Assembly (NCBI GenBank): GCA_037447655.1
Contig: JBBHKE010002906.1
Span: 1-64,000, forward strand
DNA from: Zygnema cylindricum
Taxonomy: Eukaryota > Streptophyta > Zygnematophyceae > Zygnematales > Zygnemataceae
Direction of reading: 5' to 3'
DNA length: 64,000 nt
A program made the translations under genes and the position numbers. This document shows positions 11,218-23,322 of this stretch, piece after piece; positions within the stretch are counted from its first letter, which is position 1; each line of letters starts with the position of its first letter. Under the pieces are notes generated by a model. It made no database searches, was not told where the DNA came from, and worked only from the letters and a program-made list of their open reading frames with translations.

Positions 11218-11510
11218 TTATCTTCCACATTCCCAATTTTTGGTCCAATCCACCTTGATTTTTGAAATGATGAAGGAGTCCGTCGGCTGCACCAAATGCG
11301 TAGCAGAGGGCAAGAAGAAGTGTAAGATGGTATTTTTAGCCTGTAACACGATTTAAATCCTCGAAAATGTTATGGCCGCCATACAGTTGTCAAAAATCAT
11401 ATTTTTTTGGCAAACTTCACGGTCGCCTTGATACGACGTCTCCTCAAACCATTGGGGGAAGAATGTCTTGTTATTCCACCTTTTGGACAGGTGCAGTAAC
11501 ACACATCTAT
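11218..11510 (-). pseudogene. Decayed DDE transposase fragment (pogo/Tigger-like DDE_1 superfamily)
   Basis: Reading the minus strand, one frame gives FFPQWFEETSY, then KNMIFDNC (the second-Asp block of DDE_1 transposases). After a single TAA at 11353 it continues LHFFLPSATHLVQPTDSFII, matching the family's flPpnTThLlQPlD motif, then KIKVDWTKNWE and a stop. A second frame carries on to about 11140 with NGEW...WSDMLVGPG. The order and spacing of DNC and QPxD fit DDE_1. It is dead: a stop and a frame change are visible and the N-terminus is gone. Confidence 0.5.
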
Positions 11511-11640
11511 AAATAGAGGAAATGGACAGAAAAAAAAAGGGGAACAAGTAAGTAGATGACAATATTGCTACAACAAAATACAACAAAAAGGTTTAACGAA
11601 TGAAAGAAACAGAAAAAAACAAGCAAAGTTTGGGGGTGAG

Positions 11641-11730
11641 AGACGGAGGGGGGGAGGGAGAGGGAGAGGGAGAAGGAGAGGGAGAGGGAAGGGAAAGGGA
11701 AAGGAGAGAGAGAGGGAGAGGGAGAGGATG
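11641..11730. repeat. Purine-rich GGGAGA simple repeat
   Basis: About 90 bases of almost pure A/G built on GAGGGA and GAGAGGGA. Confidence 0.85.
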
Positions 11731-11904
11731 GTACCACCACAGATACTTAGTGCGAACTACAAGCTTAGAGGCGTGAACCTATGTGACAAAGTAATGCTTT
11801 TTTTCCTAGAAAACTCTTGGTAATATCGCGCGTAATGATTAAATTCCAACCGTTCGAAGAAAGTAAAAAAAAATAAAGTTCAATTTGTTTCCACTTTAAA
11901 CGTA

Positions 11905-12030
11905 AAATATACTACATGTTGTCCTCTTATGTTTTTTGACCCACTGTCACGTACCACCACTTTATATTCAAACTTAGAATGTACTACATGTTGTCGTCCT
12001 GTGTTTTTCGACTCACGATCACATTATGCC
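11905..12030. repeat. Two diverged direct repeats about 69 bp apart
   Basis: TACTACATGTTGTC, then TGTTTTT and GAC-CAC blocks occur at about 11908 and 11977. The copies are diverged, with no coding content. Confidence 0.5.
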
Positions 12031-12045
12031 ATGTCATCTTCAAAT

Positions 12046-12086
12046 CTTTACTTTAAAACACATCGAAGATGTGTTTTAAAGTAAAG
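12046..12086. repeat. Perfect 19-bp inverted repeat with 3-nt loop
   Basis: CTTTACTTTAAAACACATC, loop GAA, then its exact reverse complement. It forms a perfect 41-nt hairpin. No gene end is nearby to make it a terminator. Confidence 0.9.
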
Positions 12087-13869
12087 TGTTACCCTTCTAC
12101 AAATAAGAAAACAACTTTGCACGTTTCAGCGGATTTCAAAAGTTTTCCCAATTTCACTTCATGGCGACCAAGCAGGAGGCGCCATAAAAAAGGCAATTTT
12201 TTCAACCATCAACGGCACAATGCTAGAAAGCTGTACATCCTCAGTGTCACGCAAAGACATGCGACGTCCCAAGAAATTTCAAAAATTACTATACGACAAC
12301 AAAGGTTGTAAACAACGACAATCGTCACATACATAGTTGACGTATACAATTATCACATACTTTGAGACACGTGAAATCGTATACAAAAGAGATTCGTTAT
12401 AATACCAAGTAAGTTCACTAAGTTACGATTTCATAGGGATAAGCCCTATGTTTATACAATCGTACTTTGTATTTGTATTGCTCTCGTTCCAAAGGACCCC
12501 TGACAAGCGTCCCTAACATATGCCAGACAATTTAAATATTTTATGGCGTTTGTATCCGCCGTCGATTCCTGTTGGATGAACGGAATACGCTTCTCAAATT
12601 CAGCTATGTTTTTTGTGAATTTTTGATAGAGGTTTGAGCCATAATGACTAAATTCGACTGGTAAATTCTATCGTGCCAAAGATGGTTGTTTAACCAAACC
12701 AAAGTACGTACAGCCTATCGTTCTACTTGAAACAGGTACAGTGTTAAATTAAGTTATCACATTATCTAGTTTTTTTTCTATGGTTAGAAGTGTTTTACAC
12801 AAGAAAAACCGGTCGTTGAAACGTCTACACAAGGTTCGGGCGTTTAAACATCTTTTGTCTGGCGTTTAGACACACCGAATGATTTGACGGTTGAAGGTTT
12901 AGACTCTTAAACACGCGAACGGCTGTCGGCTGTATGTCTATCGAACAAAAACGTGTCAATTCCGTACAATACGAGCAGTACGGTAACACATTTGCGACCT
13001 GAACATTCAACAAACCAGGAGTCACGAACCGCCAGCGATCGTGAAAATTAGTACACACCATAGTTAAAAAGTAGGTGAAAGTACGCCCATACAATATGCC
13101 TATTGTATGCAAAACATACAATATGACCTTAAGACCCATATTGTATTGGCCGCAAAATGCAAATTAAAAGGTAACAGGGTTGAGTTGCACATCGATTTAC
13201 AGAGAATTAAACTTCATGTCTAAATTTTGAAAAACATACGAACAAAAAAATATTTTTCTGTGAGATTTGAGGTGTTTTTAATTTAAACCGTCAGATTTGG
13301 ACGATCTGACGGACGCTGATCATAGTAGCAATCTAAGAAGATCACATGAAAAGCCCATAACACAACTTACGATAGGACTATTTGACATATTAGCGTCTGC
13401 AATTTTGAACGTTTATGAGTTTTAGTTCGCTAAAAAAATTCTTCCGACGGCGTGCGCTGTACTATGATCTTACGTCAGATTCGGACATTCTTTCAAGAGT
13501 GTGCACAACGCACACACATACAGTATGCCTCCTCTATGCGAGTTTTATGCAAAGTTTTGTGCGCCTACCAAAGACCTACCATAAAAAACCTACTTTTGCA
13601 CTATAGTACACACGGAGAATCTAGATAATAGCTAATGTCGAAACGTGTACATAAAGATACATGATAGAGCGGCGCCGTCCAGCCACTAGTAGAGCTGCGC
13701 TGTCCAGCCACTTCTGGGGCTGCTCTTTAGGCAATATCAAATCATCGATGATATTTTTCCTGGTTCAATACTGTTATGTTGTCTTAACTCAAGACTTATG
13801 TTAAGGTACATTACTGTAGAATCCACTGCGGCAATCATCATTGTTAAAACTTCATATTGTTTTCGTCCA
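12087..13869. other. Gene-poor stretch with a dispersed repeat
   Basis: No recognisable gene. Part of it (about 13140-13190 and 13505-13615) resembles 48566-48722: GTAACAGGGTT-AGTTGCACATCGAT, ACAGTATGCC, then TTTTGTGCGCCTACCAAAG. The right-hand copy lacks about 300 bp present here. Confidence 0.5.
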
Positions 13870-15099
13870 TGTTTTTAATCAAACTAAAAATCACGCAACC
13901 CAACCAGCTATCGAGCAGAAAAGGTATCAAAGCAAAAGGAATGATAATACAAACAAAAAATAGATATGACTAAGCAGATGGATAGCCACTAGACTCCACC
14001 GTATAGATGTATTCCTTACAAGTGTTAGGTTTAAGATTTTTAATAAATAAACCACCAAAGAAAGATACCACAAACCAACAATATAAATCTGAATCCGAGA
14101 TATCTTGACTTTAGCAAGACACCAAACAGTAGAAAAACGTGACAGAGATGCAAAGTAGAATGTCAAACCCTAATGCACAAAATACATTCACAAGGGTTCA
14201 GACACAGCCTAAGAAAATCGGCCGTGGTTGAATTCACACCAAAAGAGTTTGATGAAGGGAAACCTCGTGGACCTTGGCGTAAGCCAAGTAAACTCAATTG
14301 TAAGGCTTTTACAAAGAAGTATGATAGTGAAGTGAAAAAAACTAAGCGCTAACAAGCTGCAGGCAGAAAACGCCTCAGGGAAAGCTTTGTTAATTCGTAT
14401 AGAAAAAGTAAAGAAGAAAAAACAACAGAAAGCTTGAAACTCTCCTAAAACCAATTCCTGTACTCTAAAATTATGAGAGTACAGAGCTAACTTTCTTGAC
14501 TTAGGACTAACATCTGATTAATTCCAACTAACCAATAGCGTAAGGGAATTCTGTATACAATCTGCGCCTACTTTGGGTCTTGGCCAATATGCGACCAAGA
14601 CCAAATGCATATGTTACAAAATTCACCTTCCACGGATTAAAGCCCTTCCTAATCTACATGGGAATGCGTGAATCTACAAGGATTCACGACTTAAGTTCAT
14701 CCAATCTCATTTCATGCTAACTATCCAAAATCGTACATCCAATTCTATAACGGTTGGCAGCCGCGTGAAGTCAAAATCTGCGACAAATATTCAAGTACGG
14801 TTGCTCTTGTTCACGTAAACATGTACCTCCGTTCCACCCGCGGAACTTTTGGCGTCACTCCAATCAAAGTACACAATAATTCCTACATCTACTCACGATT
14901 CGTACCCCAAACGGAATTAGTGTGGTTGCAGCTTGTGATAATCCTACAAATGAGCTTAATTAATGTTCCGACAGAATACAGCATGACACCTGTCATGCAT
15001 GTGTCTAAATAGACCAAAAATCATGCAAACCAATCAGCTGTCAAACAAAAAAGGTATCAAAGCAAAAAGAATGATAATACAAACACAAAATAGATATGA
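13870..15099. repeat. About 100-bp direct repeats flanking about 1.0 kb
   Basis: 13880-13968 and 15010-15099 share an AAAATCA-GCAA block, then GGTATCAAAGCAAAA, GAATGATAATACAAAC and AAAATAGATATGAC, at an offset near 1129 bp. The 1.0 kb between has no recognised gene. It may be a segmental duplication or ends of a non-autonomous element. Confidence 0.55.
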
Positions 15100-15377
15100 C
15101 AATGTGAACAGGGAAAGGTGGAAGGTGAGTGGGCGACCAAATGAGGGATCCATTTATTCCCCTCCCCAACTCCTTAACCTGCAAAGGAGCTGGTAAAAAC
15201 TACAGGTAGGTCGCAACATCCGTGGCAAAACCATTGTCCAGCCGGGATAGTGTGCAAAGGTGGAACCAAACACTCCATATGGAATCCTAGATTGCAATAG
15301 TCGCAAAGAAGCACTGTTGTTTCTCCATCAGATCGTCGGCACAACTAACACTCAGTGGCCTCTATAATCGGCATCCG

Positions 15378-17100
15378 CTATGGGTCCATGTTGTGAGAAA
15401 GGTGGGGTAGATAGCATGGGGCACATATTTTTGAATGCTTCCGCAAAGTTCGGGTGTCGGTCCCTTGTAGGCTTAATAATCTATTGGAGTCGATTTTTGT
15501 TATCCTGAAAATGTGAGTTGAAACATCCGTGTTGAGTGTGTAAAAAGTTTGTCGTCGCAAATAAACGTAGTCCCCCAGTCGGAAGGGTTTTTGTTGGGGT
15601 GGGTAGCTGCCACTGCGAGTCGTTGCAAACTGTAAGGAGTCGAGAAGTTTAGCAATCTGCAAGTTTTCAAAAGCCATGGGCATTTCTCTAGGGAGAAGCA
15701 ACGCTCGGTTGGTTAGTTCTTCCAAAAAAAAAGAATCAAACATAAGAGGTAGAGGTAAGCTCGCGGCTTTCTGTACATTCCTACTTAGTAGTGGTTTTGG
15801 ACCAAACTACACATAATAGGGGCTGAAATTTGCTAAGCTTGTTTGTACAGACATGCGATAACCCATGCCGATATATCCCAACGATTCATCCCACACCGTA
15901 ATCTGTTTTTCTAAGCAATATTTACGCAAAGCACGCTTAAAGGTTTGTACAGCTCTCTCTGCCAAACCATCTGCTTGAGGATGATCTCGACTCGTCCGCC
16001 GGCGATCGATTAATGCCTCGTCCAGCAACTCGTGAAATTTGTCACGGAATTCGGTTCCTTGGTCGGTAAGTACTTCTGCAGGGGCTCCGTATCGAAGGAG
16101 CACATGCTCTTTAAAAGTTGTAGTGGTGAGTTTGGAAGTTTTCTGAGGGAGGGCCACAACTTCCACCCATTTGCTGAAATTTTTGATCATGATCATAATG
16201 TACTGCTTGCCCTTTCGAGAAATTGGAAAGGGACCAGTGAAGTCACACGACCATCTGTAGAAGAGCCCTCGAATAGACAAGGGTTGAAAGGTGGTTTGCC
16301 GGTAAGGAAACGAGGTTCGTAGCCGGTCACATGCGCTGCATTCCTGCAACACAGCCGCCACATCAGCCTCCATGGCGGACTACCAATACCGTGCCTGTAC
16401 CACACTCAAAGTCCGTTTAGTGCCATAATGTCCAAAGTCAGTATAAATTAGGTTAATAAGTGATAGTCGTTCTGTCGGCCGAGGAACATGCCGATGACTC
16501 CATCTGCAAGGAAACGAATGAGTGAGCCCCCCATCCACAAGTATCCTTGAGCTCTCTTATGAACACGCTCCTCCATCCTTGTAGGGTACCCGCTTGAAAT
16601 GACTGTGTGGATAAAAAAAGAACCAAAACACTGTCCCGCCATGGATCGTATTCGGTTTTGTTGTTTGTAGGTGCTGCAAAAATGTAAATCATATGTGCTC
16701 TAACTGATAAAGAGACAATTGATTCGTCAAAAAAATCATGTCGTACACCAGTTTTATTGGAGTGGGGTAAAGGGTTCCTGGAAAGGCCGTCGCCATTCAA
16801 ACTGAGGAGCCCAGATCGATGGATTATTTCCATGTCATATTCCTTTAAATTAAGATCCCAACGGGCTAATTTGTCAGACAACTTGTCATTGGTCATAAGC
16901 CAATGCAATGGTTGATGGTGAGTGAGAAGGGTGAAAGGCTTGCCATAAAGATAATGGCAAAAATGCACAATTCCCAAAATTGCGGCAATGCACTCCCCCT
17001 CATAATTACTGTAATTTGATTTCGTTTGATTGTTGCTTCAACTGAAGTAAGCCATGTAACTCTGAGACCNNNNNNNNNNGTGCCAGTGCCGTCAGCTATA
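15378..17100 (-). pseudogene. GyA: Ty3/gypsy pol fragment (RNase H, integrase, C-terminal tail)
   Basis: The minus strand reads, from the right: NYEGEC, then RNase H (HYLYGKPFTLLT, HHQPLHWLM, KLARWDLNLKEYD, DGLSRNP), then an integrase zinc region (GHYG...CSACDR) and the integrase core (DFTGPF, LTDQGTEF, HPQADGLAERAVQTFKRAL), then a tail with FRLGDYVYLRRQ. Spacing D...D...E fits gypsy integrase. Stops and frame changes separate the pieces. RT, protease, gag and LTRs are missing, and a 10-N gap interrupts the RNase H. It belongs to a different gypsy lineage from GyB. Confidence 0.8.
17070..17079. other. Assembly gap (10 N)
   Basis: Ten consecutive N. RNase H-like sequence of GyA lies on its left and short in-register sequence on its right, so the true gap may be longer than ten. 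Confidence 0.98.
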
Positions 17101-17348
17101 AGCTCACTCGTTTGAAGAGGAACCTAAAATTGGACCGAGGCTATGGTATACATTGTACTAGAGGATGGAGAGTCTTTTAGGGTAATGATGTTTGTTAGGG
17201 TTGGTGTGTAAGGTGTGTAACCTTTTATGTGTAGGTGTAGCCTGGTGTGAGTGTATTCCTATTTGAAATTTAATCTTCTTCGAAGACAGGTGTATTGTAA
17301 TCGAACCAGAGAACGGGAGCACCGAGTTGGGAAGAATAATTTCACAAA
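17100..17348. other. Unassigned sequence before truncated LTR
   Basis: No gene recognised. This is where the rest of the GyB 5' LTR should be, but it does not match the 3' LTR. Confidence 0.4.
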
Positions 17349-17472
17349 AATTTAAAGTTTATCCTTATGTGAGTGTGGTCCAATGTGGATGTGTATTTTC
17401 CAATGTGTGGAATGTGTGGTTGGGATTGTTTGTAGTAATGGGATTTTCTGAGAGGTAGGAGATCATGTTACA
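17349..17472 (+). repeat. GyB 5' LTR, last 124 bp only
   Basis: It matches the end of the 3' LTR (24167-24290) from ATTTAAAGTTTATCC through to ...TGTTACA, with few differences. The first 840 bp of the LTR are absent. Confidence 0.85.
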
Positions 17473-17474
17473 TA

Positions 17475-17492
17475 TGGTATCGGAGCCAGGTT
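17475..17492 (+). other. GyB primer-binding site, initiator tRNA-Met 3' end
   Basis: TGGTATCGGAGCCAGGTT, two bases after the LTR end. It differs by one base from the complement of the plant initiator tRNA-Met 3' end (TGGTATCAGAGCCAGGTT). Confidence 0.85.
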
Positions 17493-18256
17493 AAAATCCA
17501 AGGAGAAGTTTGCTCACTCGAATATCGACTGCCGTGACCGTGAGGGTGCTCTAACCTGTGTCGGTAGAACCACAATGAGAAGTGGTAGGGGATTGGAGGG
17601 AAAATGAGTGATCACACTGCCAGCGGCCGCTGGTTAGATGTGGGGCGTGCTCAGGTCATAACGACTAAGGCAGGGTGGGCAGTGTAGCCACCGCTGAAAC
17701 TCACTTCAATTACCTAGAGGCCAAACAAACTTGCCTTCTCCTAGTAATGATTCATGTGTAGAGGGAGGGCTTGAAGCCATGAAGGGTGAGGATGTGAGGA
17801 TTAGAGGGTAAAAGATCGTGATGTAGTGGGAAGTGGGAAATTTTCTAATGGAGGAGAAGGAAAGTGGAGTATTTTACTTCTTCAAGAGCAAAGGAGTCCA
17901 GAAATGACTCAAAACTTTTCAAACCCTAAATTCTAACCTTTGATTGCTTTCAATTTTGCAGTTGCTAAATTTGTGGTTAAATCTTACATTTCAGAGCTTT
18001 CGATTTTGTTGTTGCAAAATTTGTGGGGAAATTCTTACCTTTTGTTTTAATGTTGGGAAATTGAAGTTTGAATTTGCACTAACTTACTGTCAAGGTTTTT
18101 TTTTTTTTATTATTATTATTTCTCATATTTTGACATTTTCAAAGGATTCGTTAAGGAGAAGAAGTCTAGGATTGGAACAATCTTAGGACTTCAAAATCTG
18201 CAGCAAATTTATTTGGGAAATGATATACTTTATTTCCTTTTGCTTAATTTTATTGT

Positions 18257-19582
18257 GTGATAATCACAAATTCTGCATGGAAACGTGAAATGGAGAATGC
18301 TTTGAATGTGTTGAAGAAGCGTACTGTGAAATTGGTAAAAAGATTTAACAATGATGTTGCCGCTGTGGATGAAACCATTTCCAAATTCAAAAGTGAATTG
18401 AAAGTTGTTAAGGAAAATGCAAATGTTTCAAATGAGAAATTAGATGAACTCATTAACTTAATTCAGACCAAGAATAATAATAATGACCAAAAGGGTGAAA
18501 GTAGTAAAAGGAATGCCAGTTTTAAGGAGGATGGTCAAGAAAGACCTAAGAAAATAAGAGATCTGAAATTGTCTATTAGTGAGGCACCATCGTTTGATGG
18601 TAAGAAAATTGATGAGTTGGATGCTTGGATTTTTCATTTATAGTATTATTTGGAATCTAGAAATTGTGATCATGATTATTACATTTCTTTTGCTGTTAGC
18701 TGTCTGAAAGGAGATGCTCGGATTTGGTATTACACTCAGAGAAGGTCTAAATTGGTTCCTGATAATACTAATTGGGAAAATTTTAAAACTTCAATCAAAT
18801 CGCGATTCTTGTCTGTCATTTTTAAATCCAGAATGGAAGAAAAGTGGCTGAACTGTAAGCAAACTAAATCTGTGAAGGATTACATTGTGGAATTTGACTC
18901 ATCTAGCATTCACGTAATAGGTTTGACTGATGAAATGGCTAAGTTGCATTTTTTAAATTATCTAAACCCTATACTGAAATCAGAATTGAAACATCAAAAA
19001 ATTAATAATTTGAAAGAATTACAAGACAAGGCATTAGAATTAGAGGATCACTTGGGGTATAATCGGGAAACTAGATCACTTAGGGGTAATTTGAATGAAG
19101 TATCAGAGTGGGATGAGAGGGAATTTGTGGATGAGGGTATGAATGCTGGTCTGGTGAATAGGCAAAATATTTTCAGGGGAAATCAGAAGGGTGGACAGAG
19201 TGTTAATGCAGGAAACAAATTTAACAATAGAGGGGGATTCATTAAGAGTCCTAAACTAAGCATTAATGCTTAGAAGCCTAACCTTACCATCCCGACATGC
19301 ACTATTTGTCAGAAAAAGGGTCATACAGCATTTGAGTGTGCAGAACTGAAAAAGATTAACTGTTCTAATTGCGGAGAGGAGAGACATTTTAGTAGAGAAT
19401 GCACAAAACCCAAAAATAAAGTCACTTGTTCCAAATGCGGAGGTCCAGATCATTACGCTAAAGACTGTACAGATAAAGGTTCTCTCAAAACAGTCGTTGT
19501 AAATGAAGGTCTCCAAGAGGATATTGCATTATACCTAGCTGAGCGAAAGCCTAGGAGGTGGGAAACGGAAAAGACTAACTGA
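18257..19582 (+). pseudogene. GyB gag (capsid/nucleocapsid) with in-frame stops
   Basis: The N-terminal region is a Lys/Glu-rich coiled-coil type (NVLKKRTVKLVKRF). A gypsy capsid block follows (LKGDARIWYY, RFLSVIFKSRMEEKWL, VKDYIVEFDSS, FLNYLNPILKSEL). Three CCHC zinc knuckles come next: CTICQKKGHTAFEC, CSNCGEERHFSREC and CSKCGGPDHYAKDC. In-frame TAG codons fall at about 18641 and 19271, and the frame ends with TGA at 19580. Pol follows in the +1 frame. The start codon is not certain; ATG at about 18291 is a candidate. Confidence 0.85.
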
Positions 19583-19592
19583 AAGTCGCCAG

Positions 19593-22500
19593 TTGAGTCA
19601 ACCGGATCTAGAAGTTAAAGAGTTAACACTGGAGGGCAAATTAATGAATGGAAAAGTTAGAATAGCTGGATTTATTATGATTCTCACTACACTGCATAGT
19701 TTAAAGAATCCTTCTGATTCAATTCTCAACAACAGACCTATGTTAAGACAGTTAAGTAATGATGACACCAGACGCAGTTTGATTAGATTCGAGTCATTAG
19801 TGGAAAAAAAACCGTTGAGGGTAATAGTTGATTTAGGTGCCACACATAATTTTATTTCACATAGATTTGTAGAGGAAAATAAAATTCCTACTGTCATAAG
19901 GGAAAAGCCTTTACATGTTCAAGTGGCAAATGGTAATAAGTCCACATTAGACTTACAAACTGACACGATAGAAGTTGATATCCAAGGTCATAAAATCAAA
20001 GTTGTGTGTCTAATAATGAATTTGGGAAGTGAAGAACGAATTCTGGGAAAACCTTGGTTAACTCAACACAATCCTCAAATTAAATGGGTAATTAACACCT
20101 TGAAAGTGAAGTCTGAAAACGGTTGGAAGGCTTTGCAAGCGTTATCTCCTAAAAAATTGCATAGGTATCATATAAATAACATAACCAGATTGGGAGTGGA
20201 AAGTTTGATATCTGCTAAACAATTTAAAAAGCACTTAAAAGATAAAACAAATCATGCTTTCTTGTTATTAGTAACTAAGGCTGTTACTGATGAAAAGGGG
20301 GGAGAAAACACTAACATTGATGTCATCCCTAAATCAGACACCACTAAAACTCTCGAAAAACTAAAATCTGGTTTTGTAACTGACATTAATACATCTGATA
20401 TTGCTGTAACAGATTTGATTTTTGAATTTCCAGATGTTTTTCCAAGTGATTTACCCTCAAGAAGGCCACCTTCCCGAGATGGGGATCATGTTATTAACCT
20501 TCAACCTGGATGAAACCCTCCTGTCACAGGAATTTATCAATACAGTTTCTTTGAGCAGGAGGAATTAAACAAACAGATCAAGGAACTCCTAAAGAAATGA
20601 CATATTCAGCCTAGCAAATCACCGTACGGAGCACCTGTTCTCTACGTCAAAAAGAAGGACGGAACGTTGAGAATGTGTGTCGATTATCGTAGTCTGAACA
20701 AGATTACGGTGAAGGATAAGTATCCGTTACCTTTTATTTCTGATATGATAGATCGTTTAAAAGGTGCTAAAGTATTTTCGTTGATTGACATGCGTAGTGG
20801 CTTTAATCAGGTGCGAATTAGAATTAAAGATGTTGATAAAACTGCTTTCAGGACTAGGGTGAATCATTTCGAATGGATAGTGATGCCATTCTGCTTAACG
20901 AATGCACCGCCTACTTACCAAAGATTAATGAACCAAACCTTTTCAGATTACATAGATGAGTTTGTCCAAGTGTTATTAGATGATATTTTAGTTTACAGTG
21001 AATCTAAAAAACAACATGTTATTCATTTAAGAAGAGTGTTGGAAAGGTTAAGAGAAATCAAATTATATCGAAAATTGTCAAAATCCAGCTTTCTTAAAAG
21101 TGAACAATTATTTTTGGCACACATAGTTAGTGGGGAAGGTGTTAAAACAGATCCATCCAAAATTTTAGCAATCCAAAATTAGAAACAACCTACTAATGTC
21201 ACAGAAGTTAGATCGTTTTTGGGATTGGCCATTTATTACACGAAATTTAATCTTCAGTATGATCGCCGCACCTTTGACGGATTTACTTTAGAGAAGGAGA
21301 CGTTTGTGTGGGGAGCTGATCAGGATGGAGCATTTGAGGAACTAAAAGGGAAGTTGACCTCTGCCCCTACACTGGTGTATCCTGACCCTGCTGGGGATTT
21401 TGAAGTTTTGATCACTACAGATGCATCTGATAAACATCTATGTGCAGTCATAAGTCAAAAAGTTGGCAAACACTTTCATCCTATTGCTTTTAAGTCCAGA
21501 AAATTCAATGATGCAAAAAAGAACTATACAACACAAGAAAAATAATTACTTGCAATTGTACATACATTGGTGAAATGGCGTTGTTATTTGCATAGTAAAT
21601 AATTTACAGTTCAGTGTGATAATAAAGCACTCACTTATTTATATAGATTAAGTGATGCACAAATTATAACTGGCAGACAGGTTAGGTGGATGCAGAAATT
21701 AGCATATTTCAAATCTAATGTCAAACATATTCTTGGGAATACAAATGTAGTCGCAGATCCTTTAAGTAGATATTTTGAAATAAGTGTTAAGGTTCAATAT
21801 TGATTGTTTTTAGATACTGTTAGAAATGGTTATGATAAAGATCCTTATTTTGTTGTGATTTGCAAGAATATTTCATGAGGGAATTCTGACCCATTGAATG
21901 AGAGGCATGTCAAAAACTTTAGACTAGAGGATGGTTTACTGTATTTGCAAATTGGGGATAGATTATGCATTCTCGAAGTGGGAGACTTAAGAAAACAAAT
22001 TTTATGGGAAGCTCATGAGCATTTAGGACATCTACGTCGAGATAAAACTCTCAGTCAATTGCAAAGTAGATTGTTTTGGCCTGGGATGGCAAAGGAGGTG
22101 TCAAAACACGTGGTAAATTGTGTCTCTTGCCAACAGACTAAACCTAGTACCCAATAACCTAAAGGTCTCTTAAAACCTTTGGATATCCCCGAAAGACCGT
22201 GGGAATATGTCAGTATGGATTTTATTGTCAGGTTCCCTGCTACATGAAAAAGGAATGACAGTATCATGGTCGTAGTCGATAAGTTCAGTAAAATGGCAAT
22301 CTTTATCTTTTGCAAAACGACTCATTCAGTTGTAGATATTGCAAAGTTATATTTTGACAACGTGGTCAGACATCATGGAGTCCCTCCATCTATAGTTAGT
22401 GATAGAGATTCTAAATTTACATCAGCTTTGTGGAAAGAATTACAACAAAATCTAGACTCTGAATTGAAAATGAGTACCGTTTATCATCCTCAGACAGATG

Positions 22501-23291
22501 GACAAACAGAAAGGATGAACCATTCACTATAGGAAATGCTTAGGACTGTTTGCAGTGGAATTCAGAACACATGGGAATCTAAACTGCCATTAATGGAATT
22601 TGCATACAATTCATGTAAACATGCTATTACAGGATTCTCACCATTTAAAGTTGCAAACGGATACCAACCTAGAAAAGCATTAGACTTAATAACAGGGGTC
22701 ACTCAAGAGAATAGAGGTTCTGGAACAGAGTTTTGGGAATACGTTCAAACAGTTTGGAAAACTGTCCGGGATGCATTAGTGGAGGCACAAAGGAGGCAAG
22801 AATTAAATGCTAACCGCAAACGGGGTAATTGGGTGGTACGCACAGGTGACAAGGTTTGGCTTTCTACAACTTATTACAGGTGAAAGATTGAGGGACAATT
22901 GAATCCTACGGGGAAATTTGCTCCTAAGTACATTGGACCATTTACTGAAATCGAAATGATATCATCATTTGCTGCCAAATTGGACTTTTTGCCTTCAACA
23001 AAAATTCATCTAGTGATACACATCAGCCAATTGAAACCACCGAATCTTCGACCAACTGAAGGAGAATTGGAATTGGATCCCTCAATAATTATAGAATCTG
23101 AGGTCCACAAATTGGTAATAGATTGGGTTGGTCAACGGTTCAACGTCGGCGATACTATATTCTGGCAAGTGCATTCTCTAGGAAGGCTTGAGGATGAGTT
23201 GACTTTAGAGGATAAAATTTTTGAGTTTTTACAGAGGTATTGGAGGGATAATAATATAGAAGTCCCGTCTTCAGAATTAAAGATGTTTTAA
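19593..23291 (+). pseudogene. GyB pol: protease, RT, RNase H, integrase
   Basis: One continuous frame with about 11 internal stops and no net frame change. Protease: VDLGATHNFIS (DTGA-type with L) and ILGKPWL. RT: MCVDYRSLNK, YPLPFI, FSLIDMRSGFNQ, MPFCLTNAP, LLDDILVYS. RNase H: ITTDASD, FKSRKFNDAKKNY. Integrase: HLGHLRRDKT...CVSCQ zinc region, then SMDFIV, VSDRDSKFTS and YHPQTDGQTERMN. GPF/Y region: PKYIGPFTEIE. A tail with GDTIFWQVHSLGRLEDE sits where chromoviruses carry a chromodomain and looks like a degenerate one. Terminal TAA at 23289. Confidence 0.88.
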
Positions 23292-23307
23292 CTGAGGTCA
23301 GTAAAAA

Positions 23308-23322
23308 ATAAGGAGGGGATAA
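23308..23322 (+). other. GyB polypurine tract
   Basis: AATAAGGAGGGGATAA lies immediately before the TG of the 3' LTR; the same purine block precedes the GyD LTR. Confidence 0.7.

Noticed and set aside
12046-12086. Hairpin as a transcription terminator
   Set aside because: No gene ends next to it and the genome is eukaryotic.
12825-13139. 104-codon minus-strand ORF as a gene
   Set aside because: No recognisable domain, no splice context, and the region borders a dispersed repeat.
19593-23291. Stop-codon reassignment (alternative genetic code) in GyB
   Set aside because: All three stops occur, at positions where the related GyD mostly has different sense codons, and the host LRR gene has no internal stops.
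19593-23291. RIP-like C-to-T mutation as the cause of the GyB stops
   Set aside because: Compared with GyD, some stops are transitions (CGA to TGA, TGG to TAG) but others are transversions (GAA to TAA, TGT to TGA, GGA to TGA), so there is no consistent signature.
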